Shown here piece by piece: positions 15,710 to 24,648 of a stretch of DNA of 64,000 nucleotides (positions are counted from its first letter, which is position 1; every line of letters begins with the position of its first letter). Under the pieces are notes generated by a model, which was given only the letters and a program-made list of their open reading frames with translations, was not told where the DNA came from and searched no databases. Source of the stretch: Desulfitobacterium sp050251735 (GTDB lineage Bacteria; Bacillota; Desulfitobacteriia; Desulfitobacteriales; Desulfitobacteriaceae); assembly GCA_050251735.1 (NCBI GenBank), contig JBFWMF010000002.1, positions 114,647 to 178,646 on the forward strand, in the 5' to 3' direction. The position numbers and the translations under genes were made by a program.

Positions 15710-16735
15710 ATGATTATTGTATTAAAAAATGGAACATCTGAAGAACAAGTTCAGGAAATCACTGAACGTTTGAGCCAAGAGGGATTTAAGATCCATCTCT
15801 CGCAAGGAGTTGAGAAGATCATCGTGGGGGCTGTGGGGGATCGATCAAGACTAGAATCTTTGGATCTGGAAGCATTACCCTGGGTAGAGAAGGTGGTACC
15901 AATACTTGCACCATATAAGCTGGTAAGTCGTGAATTCCAGAAAGAAAACACGGTCATTAAGGTTGGGGAACATGAGATTGGTGGCGAAAAGATACATGTT
16001 ATGGCTGGACCATGTAGTGTTGAAAGTCGATCGCAAATTCTCGAGACTGCTCATGCAGTTAAGGCAGCGGGGGCAACCTTTTTAAGGGGTGGGGCCTTCA
16101 AACCACGCACATCACCCTATGCCTTTCAGGGGTTAGAGGAAGAAGGGTTGAAGCTTTTGGCCTTAGCTAGGGAAGAAACCGGGTTGCAGGTGGTCACAGA
16201 AGTAGTCGATATTCGCGATGTAGAACTAGTTGCCCATTATGCAGATATCCTGCAAATTGGAGCTCGCAATATGCAAAACTTCATCCTGCTCAAGGAGGTA
16301 GCCAAAACGAATAAACCGGTCCTCCTCAAACGTGGGCCTTCTGCGACCTTAGAAGAGTGGATGATGGCCGCTGAATATATCCTGGACGGCGGTAACAAAC
16401 AAGTCATGTTCTGTGAACGTGGAATTCGCACTTTTGAGAATTATACAAGGAATACTTTAGATCTAAGCATGGTCCCTGCTTTGCATGCGCTATCACATCT
16501 TCCGGTCATTGTCGATCCCAGTCATGGAACCGGACGTTGGAGCCTAGTCCCTGCGATGGCAAAAGCAGCGGTCGCAGCCGGTGCAGATGGCCTCATTATT
16601 GAGGTGCACCCCCAACCGGAAAAAGCCATGTCCGATGGTAAACAATCCTTAACTATCCCCAATTTTGCTACCATGATGGACGAGTTGGAGAGTTTATCTA
16701 CTGCACTGGGAAGACCGGTGAAGGGAGCTCACTAG
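15710..16735 (+). CDS. aroF: 3-deoxy-7-phosphoheptulonate (DAHP) synthase, AroF-type with N-terminal regulatory domain
   Basis: 341 residues from ATG at 15710 with GAGGAGTG upstream. Residues 1-75 form a ferredoxin-like regulatory domain (MIIVLKNGTSEEQVQEITE) as in the Thermotoga-type enzymes; the barrel follows with MAGPCSVES, LRGGAFKPRTSPYAFQG, QIGARNMQNF, LKRGPSATLEEW and VDPSHGTGR, which bind phosphoenolpyruvate, erythrose-4-phosphate and the metal. It makes the first committed compound of the shikimate pathway. The N-terminal domain usually gives feedback inhibition by tyrosine or phenylalanine. It sits 2 bp before tyrA. Confidence 0.95.
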   Translation: MIIVLKNGTSEEQVQEITERLSQEGFKIHLSQGVEKIIVGAVGDRSRLESLDLEALPWVEKVVPILAPYKLVSREFQKENTVIKVGEHEIGGEKIHVMAGPCSVESRSQILETAHAVKAAGATFLRGGAFKPRTSPYAFQGLEEEGLKLLALAREETGLQVVTEVVDIRDVELVAHYADILQIGARNMQNFILLKEVAKTNKPVLLKRGPSATLEEWMMAAEYILDGGNKQVMFCERGIRTFENYTRNTLDLSMVPALHALSHLPVIVDPSHGTGRWSLVPAMAKAAVAAGADGLIIEVHPQPEKAMSDGKQSLTIPNFATMMDELESLSTALGRPVKGAH

Positions 16736-16737
16736 TC

Positions 16738-17625
16738 ATGGAGAATAAGCAACGGCCGGTTTTATCCAAGGGCTGGACAGGAGAGAGGAACCCTCGTGCA
16801 TGCATCATCGGATTGGGACTTATCGGCGGTTCTTGGGCGGGGGCTTTAGCGGGCCAAGGCTGGTCAGTATCTGCTGTTGATTGCAATGCTCATAGCTTGG
16901 CATCAGGAAAATCGCGGGGATGGATTCAAGAAGGTTGGCAGGTAATTCCTGAAGCCCTGGATGTGGATCTAGTCGTTCTAGCTACTCCCATAGCGTTATT
17001 AACAGAAACGCTAAACCAGATTAAGGGACGGATTCCTGTGGGTTCCCTCATAACGGATGTCGGCAGTATTAAAAAGGAAATATGTCAAGCTACAGATGAT
17101 CTAGAGTCTGTCTACTTTATCGGCGGACATCCGATGGCAGGCTCAGAACAACATGGATTTGAAGCCTCTAATCCGAACTTGTTTGGGGGTTATCCCTATG
17201 TCCTTACCCCCCACCCTTTATGCCCGCGGGAAATTATCGAGAGCTTTTCGCAATTGCTTAATACCCTGGGGGCAAGGGTAATCTATCGGGAATATGAGGA
17301 ACATGATCATCAGGTAGCCTTAGTTAGCCATGTGCCCCATTTATTATCCCTTGCTTTGGCCCTAGCTGCTGCAGAGGGCTTTCCCGAAGGAAAACCTTTA
17401 GAATTAGCTGGTCGGAGCTTCCGAGAGATAACCCGTCTGGTGGATAGTTCTCCGGAGATGTGGAGGGACATCATCCTTCGCAATTCCTCAGCGATTCTTT
17501 ATGCTTTGGATATTTGGGAAGATAAGCTTCGAGAAATTCGTGGGGCCATTGAACAAACCGATGAGGAAGAAATTATTAAAGTGTTTGAACGGGCTCAATC
17601 AGCCAGAGGTCGCGTACTCAAGTGA
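16738..17625 (+). CDS. tyrA: Prephenate dehydrogenase
   Basis: 295 residues from ATG at 16738, immediately after aroF. The Rossmann NAD site reads ACIIGLGLIGGSWAGALAGQ; the catalytic region includes GGHPMAGSEQHGFEA and an ALVSHVPHLLSLALA segment with the conserved histidines, all standard for TyrA. It oxidatively decarboxylates prephenate to 4-hydroxyphenylpyruvate for tyrosine. No C-terminal ACT domain is present, so inhibition by tyrosine, if any, must act through the core domain. The 2-bp spacing implies translational coupling with aroF. Confidence 0.95.
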   Translation: MENKQRPVLSKGWTGERNPRACIIGLGLIGGSWAGALAGQGWSVSAVDCNAHSLASGKSRGWIQEGWQVIPEALDVDLVVLATPIALLTETLNQIKGRIPVGSLITDVGSIKKEICQATDDLESVYFIGGHPMAGSEQHGFEASNPNLFGGYPYVLTPHPLCPREIIESFSQLLNTLGARVIYREYEEHDHQVALVSHVPHLLSLALALAAAEGFPEGKPLELAGRSFREITRLVDSSPEMWRDIILRNSSAILYALDIWEDKLREIRGAIEQTDEEEIIKVFERAQSARGRVLK

Positions 17626-17706
17626 TTCTTGGCTTTAGATGGAGTTTGCCTATGAAGTTGGGGAGTCATACGGCTGGTAGTCATCGGATAAACCGGAGGT
17701 AGCAAA

Positions 17707-19011
17707 ATGCATAATAACCATGAATTAGAAGGAATACGAATTAATCCTGTGCAGAAAGTACAAGGTGAAATTCAAGTTCCGGGGGATAAGTCAATATCCC
17801 ATAGGGCTGCGTTATTTGGCGGGATGGCCAATGGTGAAACCCATATTACAAATTTTTTGCCTGGTCAAGATTGCTTAAGCACGCTGGAATGCTTGCAAAG
17901 GCTGGGAGTAGAATGGGAACGAAGAGATACTGAGGTCTGGATTAGAGGAGAGGGTTTTGAGCAGTGGCAGGAGCCCCAAGATATTTTAGATGTAGGGAAT
18001 TCTGGGACCACAATGCGCCTCTTCTTAGGCGTATTAGCAGGCTGCCCATTTAGTGTCACGTTAACTGGAGATTCATCCATACGCTCCAGACCTATGGGCC
18101 GAGTTACCCTTCCTTTACAGGAGATGGGTGCTCGAATTCTGGGTCGCCAAGCAGGGAAATATGCTCCCTTGACGATTCAGGGGGGCTCTTTGCAGGGGAT
18201 TGATTTCCACTCACCTGTAGCCTCCGCTCAGGTGAAATCCGCCGTTCTGCTGGCTGGACTTAAAGCTGAAGGAGAAACTACGGTGACGGAGCCCTTCCTT
18301 TCTCGGGACCATACGGAACGAATGCTACGGGGATTTGGAGTCCCTGTCATCAGTGAAGGAAATACAGCGAAGATCAAGGGCGGAGCCAAACTATCTGGAC
18401 AAGAGGTTTCAATACCAGGAGACATTTCTTCGGCGGCTTTTTTTCTAGTTTTAGGTAGCTTAGCCCCGCAAGGAGAAATCCTCATCCAAAACGTGGGAAT
18501 GAATAAAACACGAACAGGTATCCTCGATGCCCTTTGGCAGATGGGTGCTAATATTCAAGTGGAAGATGAAAAGGAAGAGTGTGGGGAACCTCGCGCCAAT
18601 TTACGGGTTCGACCTGCTCAACTTCATGGTATTGAAATCCAGGGTGAGATGATTCCACGGCTGATTGACGAGGTTCCTATCCTTGCAGTCGCTGCTAGTA
18701 TGGCTAAGGGCGTAACCACGATCCGCGATGCAGCAGAGCTTCGGGTAAAAGAGACCGATCGAATCCAAATGGTAGCCCAAGGATTAGAGGCTTTAGGAGC
18801 CGATATCCAGGAGCTTCCGGATGGATTAAAGATTACAGGTGTCTCTCAATTGCATGGCGGTAATGGGTCAAGTCATGGAGATCACCGTTTAGCAATGGCC
18901 TGGGTTGTGGCCGGGCTGCTATCTAAAGAAGGGGTAAGCTTGTCTGGTATCGAAGCCGCAGCTGTTTCTTTCCCTAATTTCATGAGCTTAATCGGAAGAA
19001 TTACTAACTAA
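17707..19011 (+). CDS. aroA: 3-phosphoshikimate 1-carboxyvinyltransferase (EPSP synthase)
   Basis: 434 residues from ATG at 17707 (GGAGGTAG upstream). Signature segments are VPGDKSISHRAALFG near residue 25, DVGNSGTTMRLFLG near 100, RSRPMGRV, SAQVKSAVLLAGL and RVKETDRI near 340, which form the shikimate-3-phosphate and PEP pockets. It transfers the enolpyruvyl group in the sixth shikimate step. It is the last gene of the hutP-like-aroH-aroF-tyrA-aroA operon and is followed by a terminator at 19053. The other shikimate genes are not in the window. Confidence 0.96.
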   Translation: MHNNHELEGIRINPVQKVQGEIQVPGDKSISHRAALFGGMANGETHITNFLPGQDCLSTLECLQRLGVEWERRDTEVWIRGEGFEQWQEPQDILDVGNSGTTMRLFLGVLAGCPFSVTLTGDSSIRSRPMGRVTLPLQEMGARILGRQAGKYAPLTIQGGSLQGIDFHSPVASAQVKSAVLLAGLKAEGETTVTEPFLSRDHTERMLRGFGVPVISEGNTAKIKGGAKLSGQEVSIPGDISSAAFFLVLGSLAPQGEILIQNVGMNKTRTGILDALWQMGANIQVEDEKEECGEPRANLRVRPAQLHGIEIQGEMIPRLIDEVPILAVAASMAKGVTTIRDAAELRVKETDRIQMVAQGLEALGADIQELPDGLKITGVSQLHGGNGSSHGDHRLAMAWVVAGLLSKEGVSLSGIEAAAVSFPNFMSLIGRITN

Positions 19012-19052
19012 AGAAATTAGAAATTTAGTATTTGTAATAATTCTATTACTTA

Positions 19053-19094
19053 AGAGAACTACATTAAACCTTTAAGTGTGGTTCTCCTTTTTAT
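19053..19094 (+). terminator. Terminator of the aro operon
   Basis: GAGAACTACAT pairs with GTGTGGTTCTC across a 10-11 base loop, then CTTTTTATT. It lies 40 bases after aroA. Confidence 0.8.
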
Positions 19095-19225
19095 TGCGTG
19101 AATCCAGTCTAAATTCATTATCTAAATATTCAGCCTATAGAAAAGATATAAAATTATTTAAAAAAATAGAACTAGTCAGAAGGATTTATCATTAGTTCGT
19201 CGAATTATTTCGCTCAGTATCTTAA

Positions 19226-20994
19226 AACCTGGATTCCCACCAACTCATAACGAGGACGGTGGACTAACACCCAGCGCGTGATAGATTTCCTTTTGTTTCT
19301 CCAGCACCTCTCCTACACGCAACTGTTGACCTGGCACTTCAAAACATTCAATAATATCCACCTTGTCCAGAGCGCTCTGGATGGTGTATTTATTGAATAG
19401 ATCGGAAACTTGCATCTGCTTTTTGATGTATGAGAGGTAAATCAGTGCTACAAACTCTACGAAGAGCTTACCGTCAAGACTTTGTTCGGAGGATACCAGG
19501 GCACGGCGGAGATTTAGCCGTTCTTTCAAGTTGCCGAAGGCCTTCTCTACCAGATCCTTGTTCCGGTAGGTTTCAAGGGCTGTCACAGCGTCCATGGTTT
19601 CGTTGGTAAGAAGGGCGAAGAAGCCGAAATACTTCTTGGCCTGGAGGACAGCTTCTTCTCTTACTGTGGATTTTGTGCCCCGCTTGGGAGTAGTCTTCAC
19701 ATCAAAGTACTTTTTGTACTGGGCTTCATGTTCCGGAATCCGTTTGTCGGATTCCAGTTCACGGCGCAGGGCCATCAGTTTTCTGTCAAAGGCTTTTTCT
19801 TCTTCTGCGGCTTTATCGATGTTGTAGTAATAGTGAATGTAGATTCGCCGGGGTTCTTTCAGGGTTTCTTTCTTGTAGGGTTGGTACTGGGTATACTGCC
19901 ACTTGGTCTCGACAGTACGGCAGTAGAGTTCATAGGCCTCGTTGTAGTGTTCAAAGCTTCTGAAGTTTTCGTAGATGTCTTCCAGATTGCTTTTCATAAA
20001 GTTGAGGGACATTTTCCCAGCGATAATAAATTTCACATGTTCTTTATAGAGGGCATTGATGTTGTATTCGCTGTAGAAGCCTCTGTCCATCACCAGTTTC
20101 ACTTTGTTAAACCCTAATGTATCCAAATCTGCCATCAGGTGTTCTAATGTCTTAGAATCCGGTATGTTACCCGCCAGCTTCCGGTAATAGAAAGGCAGGT
20201 TGGAGGTTTCTCCAAAGACCAGGGCCAGGTTCAACTGAGGGAGTCTATCATCTTCTTTGTTCTTCCCATACTGCACCTGTCGAAGAGTCTCTGAGTAACT
20301 GGAGATGGAGGTGATGTCATAGGCCCAGTATTCCTTTTCACTTCTGCGTTTTCCCTGTAGCTTAAAGAACTGCTGCTTGTCTTCTTCCGTGATGGAAGCA
20401 AACAGGTCGCTGCTTCTTTGGGAGGTAAGGTTTTTGCCATAAGGGTGCTTATGAAGGCTACCCCATTTTTCAAAGCGGTACAAGGGACTGTGGTCTTCCA
20501 GCACCAGGTAATAGGCTGTCGTCATAATCTGTCTGTACGTCTCTGGGAAGCATGCCTTCAGGTCCTGGGTGATACCCAGCTTTTCACCAATGGCGTCAAG
20601 CAAATAGGTTGCGCCATAAAAGGATCTGTCCACTATTTCAGCAGGCACCGGGCCTCTTTTAGCCGGCACAGCAGTTTCTTTATTTTTGCGACCTCGACCG
20701 TCTGTGGGAATAATTTCACCGGTCTTGTCATCCACCCGGCCGATGAGTGTTCGTTTGGATCGGGACTGCTGTTTTTCCTTATCCCAATAGGACACAGATT
20801 CATAGGCGTATGTAATGCCGGAGCGCTTGTCTTTCTGGTGAATGATAGCTGCCACAGAAGCACCTCCTCGTTATGTATATTGTAACACATAACGAGCTTG
20901 GAAACAACTGTTAATATGGATAAACACAAGTTATTTCAAGCTTTTCAAAGGATTTTTGTAGCTGACTCGTTAGGTGTCAGCGGGAATCCAGGTT
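19226..20994 (-). mobile_element. IS1634/IS4-superfamily insertion sequence, apparently complete (about 1.77 kb)
   Basis: Terminal inverted repeats bound a single transposase gene. The left end begins AACCTGGATTCCCACC at 19226 and the right end, read inwards on the minus strand, begins AACCTGGATTCCCGCT at 20994. Over the first 29 bases the two differ at five positions. The transposase stop codon lies inside the left repeat, a compact arrangement. No clear target-site duplication is seen; flanks are A/T-rich (cttaa to the left, aaaaa to the right). It inserted between the aro operon terminator and the third lactate permease and breaks no recognisable gene. Confidence 0.88.
19245..20855 (-). 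CDS. IS1634-type DDE transposase
   Basis: 536 residues from GTG at 20855, with AGGAGGTG six bases upstream. DDE positions can be seen: YDITSISSY (first Asp, about residue 180), LVMDRGFYSE (second Asp, about 260) and a YRNKDLVEKAFGNLK segment (Glu, about 445) close to the Y-x2-R-x3-E-x6-K signature of IS4-like enzymes. Length and the N-terminal 'KRSGITYAYES.YWDK' opening match IS1634-group transposases. The frame is intact, so the element may be active. Codon use differs slightly from the host (more GC-rich). Confidence 0.92.
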   Translation of the reverse strand: MAAIIHQKDKRSGITYAYESVSYWDKEKQQSRSKRTLIGRVDDKTGEIIPTDGRGRKNKETAVPAKRGPVPAEIVDRSFYGATYLLDAIGEKLGITQDLKACFPETYRQIMTTAYYLVLEDHSPLYRFEKWGSLHKHPYGKNLTSQRSSDLFASITEEDKQQFFKLQGKRRSEKEYWAYDITSISSYSETLRQVQYGKNKEDDRLPQLNLALVFGETSNLPFYYRKLAGNIPDSKTLEHLMADLDTLGFNKVKLVMDRGFYSEYNINALYKEHVKFIIAGKMSLNFMKSNLEDIYENFRSFEHYNEAYELYCRTVETKWQYTQYQPYKKETLKEPRRIYIHYYYNIDKAAEEEKAFDRKLMALRRELESDKRIPEHEAQYKKYFDVKTTPKRGTKSTVREEAVLQAKKYFGFFALLTNETMDAVTALETYRNKDLVEKAFGNLKERLNLRRALVSSEQSLDGKLFVEFVALIYLSYIKKQMQVSDLFNKYTIQSALDKVDIIECFEVPGQQLRVGEVLEKQKEIYHALGVSPPSSL

Positions 20995-21442
20995 AAAAAA
21001 TTTTTAGGCTTGGTTGGCAATTCCGTCAGTTAATGGCGTAGTAATTATAAAGAGACAGAATTAAATTAAGAGTTAAAATTTTTAGAAATTATTTATTTCA
21101 CGAAGAAGGGATAGAAAAGTAGCCGTCGAATAATAAGTAAGAGAAAACGTAAAATTCAGATTATTGGAAGTAATAGAACTCTTCAAGAATCTGAGTATCT
21201 TATTTTTCTCACTAAAGGAGGTGATGCTTCTAAAAAGGAATTAGAGTAATCTAATAAAACCGAATATTGAAATAATATTCTGAAAGGAGAGAGAACTCGA
21301 GATAATTATCATTCGGACTTACTTAATAATATTGCTATCAATAGAACAAGCTGAATTTTTAATTATTTTTTAATTGGTATAGTAATATTTAGTAAGTAAA
21401 CTTTACCGAGTATTAAAAAAACAGTATTGGGGAGGTAAATTG
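20995..21442 (+). other. A/T-rich intergenic region upstream of lctP copy 3
   Basis: 448 bp between the IS right end and the permease. It holds a weak hairpin (CAGATT...AATCTG, about 21157-21193) and a Shine-Dalgarno-like AAAGGAGG near 21216 followed by only a six-codon frame, and a second GAAAGGAGAG near 21282, with no real gene. A half-site TTGGTATAGTAA near 21375 resembles one arm of a GntR operator. No confident promoter was assigned. Confidence 0.5.
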
Positions 21443-23296
21443 ATGAATATTCTAATGCAGGGATTTTTGGCCTTATTACCAATTTTGGTCGTGGCAATTT
21501 TCCTTGTTGGCTTAAGATGGCCGGCAAGTAAAGCGATGCCCCTTTCGTATATTACCGTCGTGCTTGTAGCGTTGTTTGCATGGCAATTACCTGGGATGCA
21601 GATCGTTGGTGGTACAATCAAAGGTCTCGTCGTAGCGATTACACTCCTATATATTATCTTTGGATCTGTGCTTGTTCTCTATACCCTTATGGAATCGGGC
21701 GGTTTAGCACAGATTCGCCAAAGTCTTATCAATGTTTCAGCTGATAGGCGTGTTCAAGTAATCATTGTAGCTTGGTTATTTGGCTCTTTCATTGAAGGTT
21801 CTTCCGGTTTCGGAACTCCTGCAGCTGTAGCGGTTCCGTTGATGTTGGGGCTTGGTTTCCCTGCGTTTGCAGCAGTTCTCGCCGGTATGATGATCCAGAG
21901 CACCCCTGTTTCATTTGGTGCTGTCGGTACGCCAATGCGTACGGGAGTCGGTCAAGGCTTGGGAGCCGGCGCTGACCAAGGCGTCAATGAATTTGCATCT
22001 CAGCTTGGTATTCAAGTTGTGGATGCCGCGGGTAATCTCAATCAGATTGCTTATTTTGATCAATTTATCGCACTTATTACTCATAATGTCGCAATCTTGC
22101 ACTTTGTTGGTGGTTTCTTGACCCCTCTTTTCGTTGTCGCTTTTATGACCAGATACTTTGGTAAGAACAAGTCTTGGTCAGAAGGGTTGGCTATTTGGCC
22201 CTTTGCTTTGTTCAGCGCCCTCGCTTTTACAATTCCCTACGTTCTGGTCAACCGTTTTATTAACTACGAGTTAACCTCCATGCTGGGAGCTCTCATAGGA
22301 CTGTTTATCGTGGTCTTTGCTGCGAAGAGAAAGTTCCTTACTCCTAAAGAAGAAGATACTTGGGACTTCATCGACAAGAAAGACTGGGATCCTTCGTGGA
22401 CAGGTACGGTTGAAGTTCATTATGTGGAAAAGCCCGGTGGTATGTCATCATTTATGGCATGGCTTCCTTACATTTTTGTAGCCGTTCTGATTCTCTTTAC
22501 TCGTCTTATACCGCCGGTTAAGGCTTGGCTGAATTCTGTAATTCTTACCTATCCTCAGATTGGTGGACTAGCAGAAAAATGGGCGATTCTCTATTCGCCG
22601 GGTACTATCTTTATCATTGTTTCCTTCCTTACCTTCTTAGTTCATGGTATGAAGATGGAGGCCTATACTAAGGCTTGGAAACAAGCTTTTTCAGTCACAG
22701 CTAGTGCCAGCGTCGCCTTGATTTTCACCGTTCCCATGGTTCAAGTATTCATCAACTCCGGTGGAGGAGCTGCTGGATTACTCAAGATGCCTTACGCTCT
22801 GGCTGAAGCTACTTACTACTTAGCCGGCGGAATGTGGCCCTTGTTTGCTCCGATCATCGGAGGTTTAGGAGCTTTTATTGCCGGTTCCAATACCGTCAGC
22901 AATATGACCTTCTCCCTGTTCCAGTTCCAGACTGCTCAGCTGATTGTTGAAGGTAATCCTGCTCTTGCTCCAATGGCCATGGAGTGGCCTATGTGGATTG
23001 TTGCTCTCCAAGCGCTAGGCGGTGCTGCAGGTAATGTTATCTGTATCCACAATGTCGTAGCTGCTTCGGCCGTGGTTGGCTTCCTAGGACGTGAAGGGGA
23101 TACTATCAGAAAAACTTTCATGTTCTTCCTCTACTATGCCCTAATTCCTGGTGCCTTTGGCTATTCTCTCTTGTACTGGGGTTCCAAAGGACCGTTTAAC
23201 CTGGGCACAATTATTTTCGTTGCATTCTATGCAGTGCTTATCTATGTTCTAGCTACTAACAAGAGCAGGATGAAGAAGCTTAAAGGTCAACTATAA
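21443..23296 (+). CDS. lctP: L-lactate permease (LctP family), copy 3, divergent
   Basis: 617 residues from ATG at 21443 with GGGGAGG seven bases upstream; an in-frame TTG just before (21440) is too close to the site. About 13-14 membrane segments. It has the family stretch EGSSGFGTPAAVAVPLMLG and a C-terminal AGSNTVSNMTFSLFQ and GAAGNVICIHNVVAASAVVG. It is clearly in the LctP family but far from copies 1 and 2, with an extra soluble loop around residues 300-340 (KEEDTWDFIDKKDWDPSWTG). A different substrate preference (for instance glycolate or D-lactate) is possible. Codon use is again of the highly expressed kind. Confidence 0.9.
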   Translation: MNILMQGFLALLPILVVAIFLVGLRWPASKAMPLSYITVVLVALFAWQLPGMQIVGGTIKGLVVAITLLYIIFGSVLVLYTLMESGGLAQIRQSLINVSADRRVQVIIVAWLFGSFIEGSSGFGTPAAVAVPLMLGLGFPAFAAVLAGMMIQSTPVSFGAVGTPMRTGVGQGLGAGADQGVNEFASQLGIQVVDAAGNLNQIAYFDQFIALITHNVAILHFVGGFLTPLFVVAFMTRYFGKNKSWSEGLAIWPFALFSALAFTIPYVLVNRFINYELTSMLGALIGLFIVVFAAKRKFLTPKEEDTWDFIDKKDWDPSWTGTVEVHYVEKPGGMSSFMAWLPYIFVAVLILFTRLIPPVKAWLNSVILTYPQIGGLAEKWAILYSPGTIFIIVSFLTFLVHGMKMEAYTKAWKQAFSVTASASVALIFTVPMVQVFINSGGGAAGLLKMPYALAEATYYLAGGMWPLFAPIIGGLGAFIAGSNTVSNMTFSLFQFQTAQLIVEGNPALAPMAMEWPMWIVALQALGGAAGNVICIHNVVAASAVVGFLGREGDTIRKTFMFFLYYALIPGAFGYSLLYWGSKGPFNLGTIIFVAFYAVLIYVLATNKSRMKKLKGQL

Positions 23297-23335
23297 CTGA
23301 CCTAGTATCATTACTTGATTCCATCGATTAAACCT

Positions 23336-23379
23336 AAAAGGGAACGCAACGAAACAAAAGTTTCGATGCGTTCCCTTTA
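23336..23379. terminator. Shared bidirectional terminator
   Basis: A long stem: AAAGGGAACGCA (23337-23348) with TGCGTTCCCTTT (23367-23378), and an inner CGAAAC/GTTTCG stem with an AAAA loop. It lies between convergent genes (permease and the 74-aa gene) and can serve both. Confidence 0.8.
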
Positions 23380-23396
23380 ACTTATTGTTTTGATAG

Positions 23397-23621
23397 TTAA
23401 TTTTCTAGGGGATAACGAACAGCCGCATCGAGGTAAACGTATTGATCATCCCGATGTTGACGAACCATACCGATAATGCCCTCGTCGTGAATTTCGTTCA
23501 AGAAGTGTTGAATATAAGCTTGATAGGCTCTTTCGTTCCAAGGATTGGTGAAGTCAGCAACTTGTTTGAGGTAGGCTGAAATAGGGATCCGCAAATATTG
23601 ATGATCTACTATAATACTCAT
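23397..23621 (-). CDS. Hypothetical small protein, 74 aa
   Basis: ATG at 23621 with GGGAGGTC upstream on the minus strand, and convergent with the permease across a shared terminator. The protein is soluble and rich in aromatic and charged residues (MSIIVDHQYLRIPISAYLKQ, FTNPWNERAYQAYIQHFLNE, HDEGIIGMVRQHRDDQYVYL). No cysteine motif or membrane segment. The good ribosome site and isolated transcription unit make it a likely real gene. Function is not recognised. Confidence 0.65.
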   Translation of the reverse strand: MSIIVDHQYLRIPISAYLKQVADFTNPWNERAYQAYIQHFLNEIHDEGIIGMVRQHRDDQYVYLDAAVRYPLEN

Positions 23622-23818
23622 TTTGACCTCCCGAGTGCTTTAGTTTACAATGGAATGAGAATTGAACAGAAATTGAACAGAGATAGTATTTACAGTATCC
23701 CCACAAATAATCTAAAATCTCTGATATATAATTCTCAATCCCAATAAAAATTGAGAGAAATTAGTCGGTGCTTATGAAGCAGTTCATTTGGAGCAAGTCA
23801 TTTGAAGTTAAAGGGTAG

Positions 23819-24565
23819 GTGAGACCAATCGATCATCAATTGTCTGACATTGAGAATAGGCCATTGGAGCAAAATGGGGCTGAGGCCGGGCAAAGGAAGT
23901 TAACTTGGGTTGAATTGCTCTATGCCCTTATAGGGATTGCAGTTCTTTACCTAGGGCTTGGCTTTATCACGGCTTGGATAGCTAGTTGGTGGGAGTATGA
24001 GCGTGTCCTCCTTTATGTTAATGGGTTTATGACGCAGGGTATGTTTTTACTGATCATTTTATTCATCATGCGCACTCGTAAGTGGAGCTGGAGCGACTTT
24101 GGTTGGGATGATGTGAAAGAAAGATACTTGGGAAGGGTCGTTGCTCTTTATATCCTCACTTGGATTGTGAATATCATCTATGCGGCTTACCTGTTTGAAA
24201 GAGGGTTTACTCCTCCGGATACTGATGTCTATTCCAAATTATTAGGTAACGCTACGCTAATTACTTTCTGCTTGAATCTTATTTTAGCTGGAATGCTTGC
24301 CCCTATCCTCGAAGAAACGATGTTTCGAGGGATTATTTATAAAAGCCTGAATAGCTACATGGGCAAATGGACAGCTGCTGCAATAAGTGCAGCCATCTTT
24401 TCTGGATTGCATCTTCAGTCTTATGGCTTTATTCCACGTTTTGTCCTAGGGATGGTTTTGGCTTCCCTTGTGATGAAATATAACTCGATCAAGCCGGCAG
24501 TGGCTCTACATGCGCTCAACAACATTGTCGCCCTGCTTCTAGTCGTCATATCCGAAGGTTTTTAG
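23819..24565 (+). CDS. CPBP-family intramembrane protease (CAAX protease-like, ABI)
   Basis: 248 residues from GTG at 23819. An in-frame stop codon directly precedes this GTG, so no earlier start is possible. Seven or eight membrane helices. The CPBP motifs are present: EETMFRGIIYKSL (EExxxxR, about residue 165), FSGLHLQSYG (FxxxH, about 200) and ALHALNN (HxxxN/B, about 235), which form the metal and catalytic site in the membrane. Family members act as glutamic-type intramembrane proteases or as immunity and regulatory proteins. It is alone before cmk; no bacteriocin genes are nearby. Confidence 0.87.
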   Translation: MRPIDHQLSDIENRPLEQNGAEAGQRKLTWVELLYALIGIAVLYLGLGFITAWIASWWEYERVLLYVNGFMTQGMFLLIILFIMRTRKWSWSDFGWDDVKERYLGRVVALYILTWIVNIIYAAYLFERGFTPPDTDVYSKLLGNATLITFCLNLILAGMLAPILEETMFRGIIYKSLNSYMGKWTAAAISAAIFSGLHLQSYGFIPRFVLGMVLASLVMKYNSIKPAVALHALNNIVALLLVVISEGF

Positions 24566-24576
24566 AGGTACAATGA

Positions 24577-24606
24577 TTGTGAGGGCTTCGGACATTATGG
24601 TATAAT
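24577..24606 (+). promoter_or_regulatory. Sigma-A-type promoter for the cmk cluster
   Basis: TTGTGA (24577-24582), 18-bp spacer, TATAAT (24601-24606) preceded by TGG. It sits 43 bp before the cmk start. Confidence 0.6.
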
Positions 24607-24648
24607 AAAATGTCGTTCTTAGAAGAATGTAAATCGAGGGTGTGAATA

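Noticed and set aside
20418..20885. 155-aa plus-strand frame in the IS element
   Set aside because: Antisense shadow of the transposase.
21222..21249. Short frame after AAAGGAGGTG in front of lctP copy 3, considered as a leader peptide
   Set aside because: Only six codons and too close to the ribosome site (about 2 bases); no attenuator structure follows.
23819..24565. CPBP protease considered as bacteriocin immunity
   Set aside because: No bacteriocin precursor, leader peptidase or transporter genes nearby.
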